Of a DNA stretch of 64,000 nucleotides, positions 1 to 8,826 are shown one piece after another; the first letter of the stretch is position 1; the number at the start of each line of letters is the position of its first letter. A program made the translations under genes and the position numbers. The DNA is from Eubacterium sp. (GTDB taxonomy: Bacteria; Bacillota; Clostridia; Lachnospirales; Lachnospiraceae), in assembly GCA_017472565.1 (NCBI GenBank), contig JAFUPY010000038.1, forward strand, positions 1 through 64,000, written 5' to 3'. The notes under the pieces were generated by a model that worked only from the letters and a program-made list of their open reading frames with translations, searched no databases and had not been told where the DNA came from.

Positions 1-162
1 GGTATTTCCAACGACATCGCAATGCAGGTAGTAGGTATCGGTTTCATCATCGGTGTAATCCAGGATTCCTTAGAAACAGCAATCAACTCTTCTTCCGACG
101 TTGTATTTACAGCAACTGCTGAATACTACAACAGAAGAAAAGAAGGAAAAGCTAACGCGTAA
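1..162 (+). CDS. sstT: Serine/threonine:Na+ symporter SstT, C-terminal fragment
   Basis: Only the last 53 codons are in the window; the frame is open from base 1 to the TAA at 160-162. The peptide begins [15 protein letters not shown] and continues through [20 protein letters not shown], which matches the remembered C-terminus of SstT, a dicarboxylate/amino acid:cation symporter (DAACS) family membrane protein that imports serine and threonine with sodium. The hydrophobic IGFIIGVI part fits the last re-entrant/membrane segment. A strong terminator follows at once, so it ends its transcription unit. A related DAACS transporter of other specificity cannot be excluded from the fragment alone. 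Confidence 0.85.
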   Translation, partial: GISNDIAMQVVGIGFIIGVIQDSLETAINSSSDVVFTATAEYYNRRKEGKANA

Positions 163-177
163 TATGTATTCTACATT

Positions 178-210
178 AAAATCCCAGCACGAATATGCTG
201 GGATTTTTTT
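178..210. terminator. Bidirectional rho-independent terminator
   Basis: AAATCCCAGCA (179-189) pairs perfectly with TGCTGGGATTT (196-206) around a six-base loop, followed by a T run on the plus strand and an A run before it. It ends the sstT unit and, read the other way, the converging hydrolase gene, whose stop codon lies at its right edge. Confidence 0.92.
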
Positions 211-1450
211 ACTCACCTAATTTAAATTCAAAAATTGCAGTCTCATCATCGTAGTTTTCATTAGAAACCCAGAGAACTGTTTTATCCGTCAAGTTATAAA
301 CAACACTGTGAACGGTACATCCATTTCCATCATCGTTGTTCCATGTTCTTCTGCCAACATTGGAGAGAATATCCATGGCTGCCCACTCATCCACAACAAC
401 ACCATTTGTTGCACTCAAATCTTCATAAATCTTTTCGTAACGATCAAATCCAGGAGGCGTTACATCTTCTGCATAATAATCAGGCTGGATGATAAAGTTT
501 GTAATCCACTGATAATCACTTGCACCTTCTGCTTCACCAATGTGAGCATCATCATCATTGTATGTAACCACAAGCTGTCTTGAAGATCCATCATTATCAG
601 TTACATCTGTACCACCAACTGCAACCCATTCAAGAATTGCGCTCTTACCTGTAGAATCTGCCACCATATAATGATAAGAAGTCTGGGCAGAATCGTGAAG
701 ATCATACTGCTGTGCTAATTCCACCGCTTCTTCTACACTGTCTGCATAGTCAAGAATCAGACGAAGAAGTGTTGTGGATGTGATGTCAGGTTTTTCTGTA
801 TCCTGATTGGTTGCAATGGTTTCTTCCCCCTGATAAGACATGTATATACCACAGCTTACCCCCGCATCATTCATACCATCTAATGGAACAAATGGAGATG
901 CAAGTGCTGTAATCTTGTCCATCAAGCCATTCATGTCGGACTCTGTATCCAGCCCAAGAAACTGTAAATCTGCGGTAGAAACAGAAGCATGTCTACCCTC
1001 AGTCGCTTCTGTGAAAACAATCATAACGTTTGTTTTCTTAAAGTCATAATTACGAGCCCAAATTGTATCGCCCTCTTCTGTCTGAGCGGTAAAGGATGCA
1101 CATGCAATTTCAGATTCACTGATACCCATGTCGATTACACCTCTGGTAATGTGATCCGTGATAAAACCAATCAGCTCTGAGTCACTGGATACACCGCCCT
1201 GTGCAATAAATTCATCAAAGTAAAATCCGCCCTGTGCATTCATCTGGTAAACAGAACCATCTAAATGTTCAGCATTTCTTTCACGAACGTGTTCCATACT
1301 TCTTACATTGGCAATTTCATCATGCCATACCCCAAAGAAAATTGCCAAAACAACGATAATAAAAGCTATCATAATCGCTACAATGGCAAGAATAAGTTTC
1401 TTCCAAAGTTTCATCTTTTTCTTTGGAGTCAAATTAGTTGTTTCACTCAT
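209..1450 (-). CDS. Membrane-anchored linear amide C-N hydrolase (choloylglycine hydrolase / acid ceramidase-like)
   Basis: 413 aa from the ATG at 1450, chosen because AAGGAG lies ten bases upstream; a longer frame to 1492 lacks such a site. A basic N-terminus (KKKMKLWKKL) precedes one membrane helix (about residues 19-40), so the rest should be outside the cell. An Ntn-hydrolase core begins near Cys117 (ACASF), followed by WARNYDF, the R-N-x-D type motif of the CBAH/NAAA superfamily, and NDAGVSCG. These enzymes cut linear amide bonds (bile-salt conjugates, N-acyl amines, penicillin V) with an N-terminal Cys. Here the Cys is over 100 residues inside the chain, so autoproteolytic release of a propeptide would be needed, as in acid ceramidase. 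The substrate is unknown; family assignment is fairly sure. Confidence 0.78.
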   Translation of the reverse strand: MSETTNLTPKKKMKLWKKLILAIVAIMIAFIIVVLAIFFGVWHDEIANVRSMEHVRERNAEHLDGSVYQMNAQGGFYFDEFIAQGGVSSDSELIGFITDHITRGVIDMGISESEIACASFTAQTEEGDTIWARNYDFKKTNVMIVFTEATEGRHASVSTADLQFLGLDTESDMNGLMDKITALASPFVPLDGMNDAGVSCGIYMSYQGEETIATNQDTEKPDITSTTLLRLILDYADSVEEAVELAQQYDLHDSAQTSYHYMVADSTGKSAILEWVAVGGTDVTDNDGSSRQLVVTYNDDDAHIGEAEGASDYQWITNFIIQPDYYAEDVTPPGFDRYEKIYEDLSATNGVVVDEWAAMDILSNVGRRTWNNDDGNGCTVHSVVYNLTDKTVLWVSNENYDDETAIFEFKLGE

Positions 1451-1522
1451 ATTCAATTGTCTCCTTATATTGTGTAATAGTTTGATTTTCAATTACTTTG
1501 ATTATCATACTATTTTAATACC

Positions 1523-1557
1523 AAAAAATCAAGGATATTGTGACCAATATCCCTGAT
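1523..1557 (-). terminator. Rho-independent terminator after the coiled-coil gene
   Basis: On the minus strand ATCAGGGATATTG pairs with CAATATCCTTGAT, followed by TTTTTT. It lies 36 bases past the stop of the gene ending at 1593. Confidence 0.85.
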
Positions 1558-1592
1558 GATTTATATTCATTATAAAATATGTATAGCTGTAT

Positions 1593-2531
1593 CTACTTCG
1601 AGTTCAGAACAATCTGATCCATTTTCTCTTTCAAAGCATCTTTTTCGAATACGACCTTGTCTCGCATGGTAATCAATTTCACTAATACGGAATGAATCTG
1701 ACTGCGGATATTCTCTACACTTTCTACTGAGTCATGGATTTCACTGCGAACCATCCAGTCCACAATCAGACCATCGAAAAAGTAGTCCGCAAAATGTAAA
1801 AATCCCTCTATCTTAACATTGACATCCGTATGTATGGTTATGTCTGCCAGTTCTGTTTTAAAACGGCGAAGACGAAGCTGCAATGACTGAATGGAGACCT
1901 GTGCATCATCAAGAGCGCTGTGTTTTGCAACGTCTACGAATAAGCCGCCTCCCAATAAATCCCATGTACTCCAACTGTCCGCACTATCTAAATTGTTTAG
2001 CGCCTCTTTCGCTGCCATCACTGCCATGTTACCAGCGGTAATGGCTTCCTGCAGTTCTACTTCCTGGCTTTCCAAATAGGCGATTTTTTCCTCCAATTCA
2101 TTCAGCTCCGCCGCAATCTTGGTGTCCGAAATCTTAAGATAGCATATTTTCTCATTCCATGTTCTCTTATAGTCATCCTCACAGGAAAGCAACTGGTTCC
2201 ATTCATGATTTGCACTTTCGATATCAGTCTCCAATGCTTGCAGTTCTGCATATGCAGCATCATATTTTACCTTAGCTGCATAGGCCTCCTGACGTTCTTT
2301 GTCTAGCTTTTCGTCTTTCTTACCAACCACGTTATAGAAAAAGCTAGCAAGACTGCCACCTTCTAACTTTACAACATCCTGCTCCTCTTTTATTTTAGCC
2401 GCATCCAGATCCTTTACTTTATTTGCTAAATCAATGCGTTGCTTGCGCATATCTTCTAAGGTATATTCCAGATGTTTCTTACGGGCTATTTTCTGTCGAA
2501 GTTCATTTAATCTTTCATCATAATTTGTCAT
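1593..2531 (-). CDS. Coiled-coil protein of unknown function
   Basis: 312 aa, not recognised as a named family. The start at 2531 has an AAGGAG site about eight bases upstream. The chain is rich in Lys, Glu and Leu with heptad-like runs at about residues 1-55, 75-165 and 205-312, indicating long coiled coils. Two Gly-rich breaks interrupt them: EGGSLASFFYNVVGKK (about 57-73) and DLLGGGLFVDVAKHSALDDA (about 190-210). No signal peptide or clear membrane helix is seen, so it is probably cytoplasmic. It is alone between a terminator and the divergent methyltransferase gene, so context gives no role. The alternation of coils with short hydrophobic Gly-rich inserts could suit a scaffold or membrane-touching protein, but this is only a guess. 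Confidence 0.6.
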   Translation of the reverse strand: MTNYDERLNELRQKIARKKHLEYTLEDMRKQRIDLANKVKDLDAAKIKEEQDVVKLEGGSLASFFYNVVGKKDEKLDKERQEAYAAKVKYDAAYAELQALETDIESANHEWNQLLSCEDDYKRTWNEKICYLKISDTKIAAELNELEEKIAYLESQEVELQEAITAGNMAVMAAKEALNNLDSADSWSTWDLLGGGLFVDVAKHSALDDAQVSIQSLQLRLRRFKTELADITIHTDVNVKIEGFLHFADYFFDGLIVDWMVRSEIHDSVESVENIRSQIHSVLVKLITMRDKVVFEKDALKEKMDQIVLNSK

Positions 2532-2625
2532 AGAAGCTTACTCCTTTTCCTATCGATATTTTCATTATACATCATTTTTATATTCCAATTCATACATTTC
2601 TGTCAAATCCATATTAAAACTATCT

Positions 2626-2654
2626 TTGACACGCGGATCTCAAACCACTATACT
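2626..2654 (+). promoter_or_regulatory. Sigma-A type promoter for the TrmH-family gene
   Basis: TTGACA (2626-2631), 17-base spacer and TATACT (2649-2654), about 36 bases before the ATG at 2691. The -35 is a perfect consensus. Confidence 0.75.
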
Positions 2655-2690
2655 GTTCATAACATTTAACTATTAATTCAGGAGTTTTTT

Positions 2691-3515
2691 ATGAACATTA
2701 TTGAAATAAATGATCTTAACGCATCGGAACTGGATATCTATGCCCGATTAAATGAAGCACAGCTACTTCACTACTATGAGCCTGATCTGGGACTTTTTAT
2801 TACGGAAAGCCCAAAGGTAATTGAGCGTGCATTAAATGCGGGCTATGAACCAGTTTCTTTTCTTGTTGAGAAAAAACAATTAACTGGCGAAACATTAGAT
2901 GTGATTGGGCGATGTGGAGATATTCCTGTTTACACTGCCGCGTTTGAAGTGTTATCAAAACTGACTGGTTTTAATCTGACGCGAGGTATGTTATGCGCGA
3001 TGCAACGTCGCGTACTCCCATCTGTTTCCGAAATTTGTAAGGATGCTCATCGCATTGTGGTTCTTGAAAACGTAGTCAACCCTACCAATGTGGGGGCTAT
3101 CTTTCGTTCCGCAGCTGCGCTGAACATGGATGCGGTATTACTTACACCAGCTTGCAGCGATCCTCTCTATCGTCGCGCTGCCAGAGTCAGTATGGGAACC
3201 GTATTTCAGATTCCCTGGACGTACATAGGAACTGATACAGATGACTGGTTGTCAAACGGTGTTGAGCAATTACATGCGCTCGGTTTTAAAACTGCCGCTA
3301 TGGCTTTGTGTGATGATTCAGTTTCTATTGATGATCCGAATCTCATGGCAGAGAAAAAGCTGGCTATTATCCTTGGCACAGAAGGTGATGGTCTCGCCAA
3401 CACCACCATTGCTGACTGCGATTACACCGTATGTATTCCTATGTCCCATGGCGTAGATTCCTTAAATGTTGCCGCTGCAAGCGCGGTTGCATTCTGGCAA
3501 TTGGGGAATAAATAA
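2691..3515 (+). CDS. TrmH/SpoU family RNA 2'-O-methyltransferase
   Basis: 274 aa with CAGGAG upstream of the ATG. The C-terminal SPOUT domain (about residues 115-274) shows the three TrmH motifs: motif 1 NPTNVGAIFRSAAAL (Asn and Arg), motif 2 ILGTEGDGL, and motif 3 IPMSHGVDSLNVAAA. These build the knotted SAM site. The N-terminal 100 residues resemble the substrate-binding extension of rRNA-type members, so it probably methylates a ribose in rRNA or tRNA; the site cannot be told. It is alone on the plus strand with its own promoter and terminator, in the place where spo0A usually follows spoIVB. Its use of GCG and CGC codons looks a little higher than in its neighbours, which may hint at separate ancestry but is weak evidence. 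Confidence 0.88.
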   Translation: MNIIEINDLNASELDIYARLNEAQLLHYYEPDLGLFITESPKVIERALNAGYEPVSFLVEKKQLTGETLDVIGRCGDIPVYTAAFEVLSKLTGFNLTRGMLCAMQRRVLPSVSEICKDAHRIVVLENVVNPTNVGAIFRSAAALNMDAVLLTPACSDPLYRRAARVSMGTVFQIPWTYIGTDTDDWLSNGVEQLHALGFKTAAMALCDDSVSIDDPNLMAEKKLAIILGTEGDGLANTTIADCDYTVCIPMSHGVDSLNVAAASAVAFWQLGNK

Positions 3516-3531
3516 TAAATTTATCCATTGA

Positions 3532-3590
3532 GCAGAAGAAAATATAAGTAAAGATGCGATTGTTAGCATCGTACTTATATTTTTTCTGCA
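3532..3590. terminator. Long bidirectional terminator
   Basis: The left arm, 3532-3550 (GCAGAA then AAAATATAAGTA), pairs with the right arm, 3572-3589 (TACTTATATTTTTTCTGC); an inner stem GATGC/GCATC caps it. The T run serves the plus-strand methyltransferase gene and the A run serves spoIVB arriving from the other side. Confidence 0.9.
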
Positions 3591-3611
3591 AAAGGACACT
3601 ATATAAATTAT

Positions 3612-4829
3612 TTATTTCACTGAATTCAACATCGATTCTATAAAGATTCCATACCCTCTCGTTGGATCATTTACCAGTACATGTGTTACTGCTCCTACAA
3701 TCTTTCCATTCTGGATAATTGGTGACCCACTAATTCCCTGGACGATCCCTCCCGTCTTTGCAATTAATTCTTCATCCGTGACCCGTATGAACATACTTTT
3801 ATTGACTTCCGGGCTGTTCATCACAATGTCTTCTATCTCGATATCGTAGCTTTTTACCACGCCATCCACACTGGCAAGAATTTCAGCCGGTCCTGTCTGG
3901 ATTTCCTGCTTATATCCGACCGGCATCGGTTCTGCTCCGGCAGCAGTATCGGATATATTATCCAAACTTCCATAGATTCCTACCGTGCTATTGGTATCTA
4001 CCGTGCCCAGATAATGCTCCCGTTGAAAATATAGCAGGCCAACCAATGAACCCGGTGTTCCTTTTTCTCCCTTATTGATTCCTGCAATCTCGGTCTCATA
4101 TAAGTTACCTTCTATAATTTCGACTAATTCCTCTGTTTCTGCTGAACTGATCCCGTGCCCCAATGCACCATAATTACCTTCCCCATCGATATAAGTAATG
4201 GTACCCACACCAGCAATATCATCTTTGATCCATATGCCTAACTTATAAGTGTGGTTGGCTGCATAAACAGGTGTGACATCACAAGTCACCGTTTTGTCAT
4301 TTCTTCGCAATGTTAATTCGATAGGCGCACCATTGCTTGCCTCCACCACTTCCATCACTTCTTCTTTTTGGGTAACGACAATTCCATTTACATGGGTGAT
4401 ATAGTCTCCGGATTTGACCTGACGTTTACATGGAGATATTTTTTCTCCACTGGCAGTTTCAATCTCGTCGGTTGCAACCACATAAACACCATCCGTCTGC
4501 AACAGAATTCCTACGGTTTGTCCCACCGGAATGACCTCCTGTTCATCCACCACATGTACTGTTACTGTCTTTACCGGAATAATGCCAAGAAAACTGCAGG
4601 TCATTTCATAATTGTCCCGCCATTTATCAGCAAACACTTCTTCGGAATCTTCCTGTTCAAAGGTGACTGGTATGGACTCTTCCAGCTTTATTTCTTCCCC
4701 TTTTGTTACATAAATTTCTGTTGGCACTTCCCAGAGCAGGTTGCCCCATCCAAAGACCCCAAGCAATGCCAGCATGTATACCAATCCCATTTTTCTGTGT
4801 CTTATAAAAAATCTATATATCTTCATCAT
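3612..4829 (-). CDS. spoIVB: SpoIVB serine peptidase (S55), forespore signalling protease
   Basis: 405 aa. SpoIVB is made in the forespore, exported to the intermembrane space and cleaves SpoIVFA to trigger sigma-K processing. One N-terminal membrane segment (about residues 14-33) is followed by a PDZ domain (about 100-190, GDYITHVNGI) and the S55 domain. His225 in GALGHGIS and the serine of GISGSP (367-369) fit the catalytic pair, and the end (GAVTHVLVNDPTRGYGIFIE) is typical. Two ATGs lie in tandem at the start; GAGG lies upstream of both. It follows recN after a terminator hairpin, so it probably has its own late promoter. The usual next gene, spo0A, is missing. Confidence 0.95.
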   Translation of the reverse strand: MMKIYRFFIRHRKMGLVYMLALLGVFGWGNLLWEVPTEIYVTKGEEIKLEESIPVTFEQEDSEEVFADKWRDNYEMTCSFLGIIPVKTVTVHVVDEQEVIPVGQTVGILLQTDGVYVVATDEIETASGEKISPCKRQVKSGDYITHVNGIVVTQKEEVMEVVEASNGAPIELTLRRNDKTVTCDVTPVYAANHTYKLGIWIKDDIAGVGTITYIDGEGNYGALGHGISSAETEELVEIIEGNLYETEIAGINKGEKGTPGSLVGLLYFQREHYLGTVDTNSTVGIYGSLDNISDTAAGAEPMPVGYKQEIQTGPAEILASVDGVVKSYDIEIEDIVMNSPEVNKSMFIRVTDEELIAKTGGIVQGISGSPIIQNGKIVGAVTHVLVNDPTRGYGIFIESMLNSVK

Positions 4830-4844
4830 ACTTTAACCTCGTTG

Positions 4845-4880
4845 TAAAAATAAAAGGATACACATTATGTGTATCCTCGT
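4845..4880 (-). terminator. Terminator between recN and spoIVB
   Basis: AGGATACACAT (4855-4865) and ATGTGTATCCT (4867-4877) form an almost perfect palindrome, and the minus strand continues with TTTTATTTTT. It would separate constitutive recN transcription from the sporulation gene spoIVB. Confidence 0.8.
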
Positions 4881-4916
4881 TTAGTATGTGAAGCTTATAT
4901 TTGCAACAGTCAGGTA

Positions 4917-6584
4917 TTATTTTGCCGCATTTGCCATTTCCTTCATCTCTCTTGCGCTCTGAATTACAGTATCAGTAATCTTGACGCCACCAAGCATTCG
5001 GGCAAGTTCCTGAATACTCTCTTCTTCCGAAAGGGTTCGTATATTGGAAACAGTGCTTCCGCCTTCTGTTGTTTTTTCAATTAAAAAGTGGGTGTCTGCC
5101 ATTGCTGCGATCTGTGGCAAATGAGTAATGCAGATAATCTGATGGTTCTTCCCTGTCTGCTTCATCTTTTCGGCCACCATCTGGGCAGTACGACCACTGA
5201 TACCACTGTCGATCTCATCAAAAATCAGGGTTTCGATTTCATCGTTTTCAGCCAATACCGTCTTAAGCGCCAGCATAATTCGAGACAACTCACCACCAGA
5301 AGCCACCTGCTCCAATGGCTTTAGCTCTTCCCCCGGATTGGTGGAAATATAAAATCTGGCATCATCGATACCATTGGCGGTAAAGTGATCTAAAGTTTCA
5401 AACCGCATGTCAAATCTAACTTCCAGGAAATTCAGATCGATCAATGCCTGTGTCACTTCTTTTACAAGTGTTTTCGCTTCTTTTTTACGAATCACACTTA
5501 AAATATCAGACTGAACCTTTACTTCTGCTGTAGCAGCCTTATATTCTGCTTCTAATTTGCTCCGGTATGCATCGTAATTCAATAATTGCTCTACGCGGGC
5601 TTCTTTTTCTTTCTTCTGGGCTAAAATCTTTTCGATAGAATCACCATACTTGGATTTCAAATGGTTAATTTCATCCAAACGTTTTGCCACTTCAGCAAAC
5701 TGTTCTTCGGAAAAATCTGCATCTGAAAGATAACCGGATAAATCTCTGTTAAAATCAGATAATAAATTATCGATTTCACCCAGCTGATCTGCCAGTGTCT
5801 GTACGGTTTCATCGTAATCACTGACACTAATCAGTTCTCTTACCGCACGGCCAACCATACTGGAAGCATTTTCCATGGCATTTCCTGTCATTTCATAGGC
5901 AGTGCCAGCCGCTTCCATAATTTTTCTTCCATGGGAAAGAGTACGATAACGACTTTCCAGTTCTTCATCTTCACCTACCATCAGATGAGCCTGCTCAATC
6001 TCATTGATCTCGAACTGTAAAAAAGACAATTCTCTTGCCTGGCTTTCCTCATCCATAGAAGCTTCCTCTAACAGACGCTTTTTCTCCTGATAACTATGGT
6101 ATGCCTCTCTTAACTCTGCTTTATCCTCATCCAATTTGGCAAAATCATCCAGATATTTCAAATGATTTTTCTTGGACAATAGTGATTGGTGTTCATGCTG
6201 CCCATGAATATCAATCAACAAAGAAGCTACTGAACGCATCAGGGATGCCGATACCGTTTCAGAATTGATCTTACACAGGCTTCTGCCTGGCATGATCTTA
6301 CGGCTCATAATAATCTGCCCATCTTCTGGAAATACATCCAGTTCTTTTAATTTTTCTATGAGTTCAGAACGCTGTTCATGAAAAATAAGCTCCACGAAAG
6401 CATAGTCCGCATCGTGGCGCACCATATCTTTGGAAGCTTTTTCTCCTAATGCCATGTTCATAGAACCGATAATAATAGATTTACCGGCTCCCGTTTCCCC
6501 TGATAAAATATTTAAACCATTTTCAAAATTAACTTCTGCTTCGTCAATCAAAGCAAGATTTTTAACGTGTAGACTCTGTAACAT
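4917..6584 (-). CDS. recN: DNA repair protein RecN
   Basis: 555 aa, the usual size. An SMC-like ATPase that gathers broken DNA ends in recombination repair. Walker A GETGAGKS is at residues 29-36. The middle is coiled coil (about 150-370). The C-terminal head has the ABC signature VASGGELSR and Walker B TLIFDEIDSGISGRTA, then the H-loop ICITHLPQIA. It lies between argR and spoIVB, the common Clostridia order. The ribosome binding site (AGAAAGAG) is weak, suggesting low or coupled translation from argR. No LexA box was seen just upstream. Confidence 0.97.
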   Translation of the reverse strand: MLQSLHVKNLALIDEAEVNFENGLNILSGETGAGKSIIIGSMNMALGEKASKDMVRHDADYAFVELIFHEQRSELIEKLKELDVFPEDGQIIMSRKIMPGRSLCKINSETVSASLMRSVASLLIDIHGQHEHQSLLSKKNHLKYLDDFAKLDEDKAELREAYHSYQEKKRLLEEASMDEESQARELSFLQFEINEIEQAHLMVGEDEELESRYRTLSHGRKIMEAAGTAYEMTGNAMENASSMVGRAVRELISVSDYDETVQTLADQLGEIDNLLSDFNRDLSGYLSDADFSEEQFAEVAKRLDEINHLKSKYGDSIEKILAQKKEKEARVEQLLNYDAYRSKLEAEYKAATAEVKVQSDILSVIRKKEAKTLVKEVTQALIDLNFLEVRFDMRFETLDHFTANGIDDARFYISTNPGEELKPLEQVASGGELSRIMLALKTVLAENDEIETLIFDEIDSGISGRTAQMVAEKMKQTGKNHQIICITHLPQIAAMADTHFLIEKTTEGGSTVSNIRTLSEEESIQELARMLGGVKITDTVIQSAREMKEMANAAK

Positions 6585-6648
6585 ACTTTACTCTTTCTAC
6601 TCTCTCTTATGTGCTATGCGCTCCTGAATCTATGTAGCAATTTATATT

Positions 6649-7104
6649 TTACAAATCATTCATCATTCTGCGAAGTCGCTTCATCAGATTTTCGGTATCC
6701 TGTGTGGTGCGGACTGCACACATGATCGTGTCATCACCAGCAATACTTCCAACGATTTCATGGAAATCCAGGGCATCCAATGCTGCTGCAAGGGCCATTG
6801 CCATACCAGATACAGTCTTGATGACCAGAATGTTCTGTGCCATGTCCATGGAAACAAATCCATCCTTAAAAATACGGATATACTTATCGCCCATATCGCC
6901 CTGTTTTTCTGTCAATGAAGTATATTTCTGACGACCATGATGGGTGGAAATCTTGGTCAGTTTCATCTCTCTGATATCTCGGGACACTGTTGCCTGTGTA
7001 GCAGGATACCCTTCTTCATTCAGCTTGGCACACAACTCTTCCTGCGTCTCAATTTCATATTTTCTGATGATTTCTAAAATCTTTGCATGTCTTTTTGCTT
7101 TCAT
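6649..7104 (-). CDS. argR: Arginine repressor ArgR/AhrC
   Basis: 151 aa. A hexameric arginine-sensing regulator that represses arginine biosynthesis and activates catabolism. The N-terminal winged helix (about 1-70) contains ATQATVSRDIREMKLTK; the C-terminal oligomerisation and arginine-binding domain ends with GSIAGDDTIMCAVRT, whose GDDT holds the acidic pair that contacts arginine. A good GGAGGAG site precedes the ATG. The nadK stop is 21 bases upstream, so it is part of the long operon. Arginine biosynthesis genes are not in the window, so its targets are elsewhere. Confidence 0.95.
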   Translation of the reverse strand: MKAKRHAKILEIIRKYEIETQEELCAKLNEEGYPATQATVSRDIREMKLTKISTHHGRQKYTSLTEKQGDMGDKYIRIFKDGFVSMDMAQNILVIKTVSGMAMALAAALDALDFHEIVGSIAGDDTIMCAVRTTQDTENLMKRLRRMMNDL

Positions 7105-7125
7105 TTGGAAAACTCCTCCTGATGA

Positions 7126-7983
7126 TTAATGCTGCATTTTCTTTCTTAAAATCTGTAAAAAGCTTACACGGTTCAGCTTTAAAATCCTGGTTGACATTTC
7201 CGCCTTGCGAACAAGAATTTTATCTCCAACGCGCATGTGAATGATGCGGTCACCGTCAAAGCTTACCTCTGCAAGCTCATCTCTTTCCGCGCGACGCTGT
7301 ACCAGTTCAATGGTAATGTTGGCATCAGACCCCACCACAATGCTTTTTGAAGAAATGTCATGGGAGTTGATCGGTGTGATCACAATCAGATCCGCCTTTG
7401 GATCTACAATCGGTCCACCCGCAGACATACTATATCCGGTGGAACCTGTTGGTGTGGAAATGATAATCCCGTCTGCGCCATATGTGGTCAGATATTCTCC
7501 ATTGACGGAAACCTCAATATTAATCAACTGCAGGGAACCCATTCGATGGATGACAATGTCATTTAAGGCATGTGTTACGGTTGCAAAATTTTCATTTCGA
7601 ATCTCGCAGCCTTCCAGCAACATGCGGGACTCTACATCGTAGGCATCTTCCATCATCCGATCAATGGCCTGCAATACAGTACTTCTGTCTAATTCGCAGA
7701 GATACCCTAAGGTTCCAAGATTGACACCAATCATTGGAATGTTAAGTTCAGCCAGGTCTCTGGCTGCTCGTACCAGAGTACCATCGCCACCAAGGACAAG
7801 GATACATTCCACATCTTCTTCAATGGCACCTGGTCTTCTGACACCTTCCACATGCCAGTTGGCCTCACGGCTGACAAAGTAATCGCACTCGCCGCCCTGA
7901 CTGATGATGTAATCTTGAATCTCCTGGGTTACCACCAGATCCCTGTCTTTATGTTCGTTTGTGATAATAAAAAACTTACGCAT
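7126..7983 (-). CDS. nadK: NAD kinase
   Basis: Phosphorylates NAD to NADP with ATP or polyphosphate. The start at 7983 (MRKFFIITNEHKD) gives 285 aa and fits the family N-terminus; a longer frame to 8004 would run into tlyA and has no better site. GGDG, the nucleotide-binding signature, is at residues 65-68, and the NAD site is seen as GADGIIISTPTGSTGYSMSA. The ATG lies one base past the tlyA stop, so translation is probably coupled. The order tlyA-nadK-argR-recN is shared by many Firmicutes. Confidence 0.95.
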   Translation of the reverse strand: MRKFFIITNEHKDRDLVVTQEIQDYIISQGGECDYFVSREANWHVEGVRRPGAIEEDVECILVLGGDGTLVRAARDLAELNIPMIGVNLGTLGYLCELDRSTVLQAIDRMMEDAYDVESRMLLEGCEIRNENFATVTHALNDIVIHRMGSLQLINIEVSVNGEYLTTYGADGIIISTPTGSTGYSMSAGGPIVDPKADLIVITPINSHDISSKSIVVGSDANITIELVQRRAERDELAEVSFDGDRIIHMRVGDKILVRKAEMSTRILKLNRVSFLQILRKKMQH

Positions 7984-7984
7984 G

Positions 7985-8788
7985 TTATTTGTCAAGCTCC
8001 CCATGAGCTGCTTCTACGATTACAGCCGCATCAATGCCTTCTTCTGCTGAAACAGCATTCGTTTTTTCAATATGCATCAAATATTCGATATTCCCTTCCG
8101 GACCTTTGATTGGAGAATATTCCAGATTCAATACCTGAAAACCATTCTCTTTTGCAAATCCAAGCACGGTTTCAATCACTTCTAAGTGTACGGACTTATC
8201 ACGGACAACTCCCTTCTTTCCAACCTTTTCCCGGCCTGCTTCAAACTGTGGTTTGATCAGACATACCATCTGCCCACCATCTTTCAGCAGTTCTCTTGCC
8301 GGACCTAACACTTTTGTCAGGGAAATAAAGGAAACATCCACAGAGGCAAAATCAAGGACATCATCAATATCCTGTGGTGTCACATATCGAATGTTGGTTT
8401 TTTCCATACAGACCACACGTTCATCCTGACGAAGCTTCCATGCAAACTGCCCATAGCCAACATCCACCGCATATACCTTTGCTGCGCCATTCTGAAGCAT
8501 ACAGTCAGTAAATCCACCGGTAGAAGCACCGATGTCCATACACACTTTACCATCCAATGTGATGTCAAAATGATTCATGGCCTTTTCAAGTTTTAACCCA
8601 CCACGGCTAACGTATTTTAAGGTATTGCCATGGATTTCAATGTTTACTTCCTCCGGAAAAGAAGTCCCCGCTTTATCCTCTCGCTGTCCATCCACAAAAA
8701 CATTGCCAGACATAATCATAGCCTTTGCTTTTTCTCTGGATGGCGCCAGTCCTTTTTTTACCAAAAGAATATCTAAACGTTCTTTCAT
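7985..8788 (-). CDS. tlyA: TlyA family rRNA 2'-O-methyltransferase
   Basis: 267 aa. An S4 RNA-binding domain (about 1-60: RLDILLVKKGLAPSREKAKA) is followed by an FtsJ/RrmJ-like Rossmann methyltransferase with the SAM motif DIGASTGGFTDCML and the K-D-K-type region around SRGGLKLEKA. Family members methylate cytidines in 16S and 23S rRNA and were once called hemolysins because some lyse cells when overexpressed. It sits between dxs and nadK, which is typical. AGGAATACTAC before the ATG gives an acceptable binding site. Confidence 0.93.
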   Translation of the reverse strand: MKERLDILLVKKGLAPSREKAKAMIMSGNVFVDGQREDKAGTSFPEEVNIEIHGNTLKYVSRGGLKLEKAMNHFDITLDGKVCMDIGASTGGFTDCMLQNGAAKVYAVDVGYGQFAWKLRQDERVVCMEKTNIRYVTPQDIDDVLDFASVDVSFISLTKVLGPARELLKDGGQMVCLIKPQFEAGREKVGKKGVVRDKSVHLEVIETVLGFAKENGFQVLNLEYSPIKGPEGNIEYLMHIEKTNAVSAEEGIDAAVIVEAAHGELDK

Positions 8789-8826
8789 GTAGTATTCCTC
8801 AATCTATCTTTATCACTCTAATGTTT

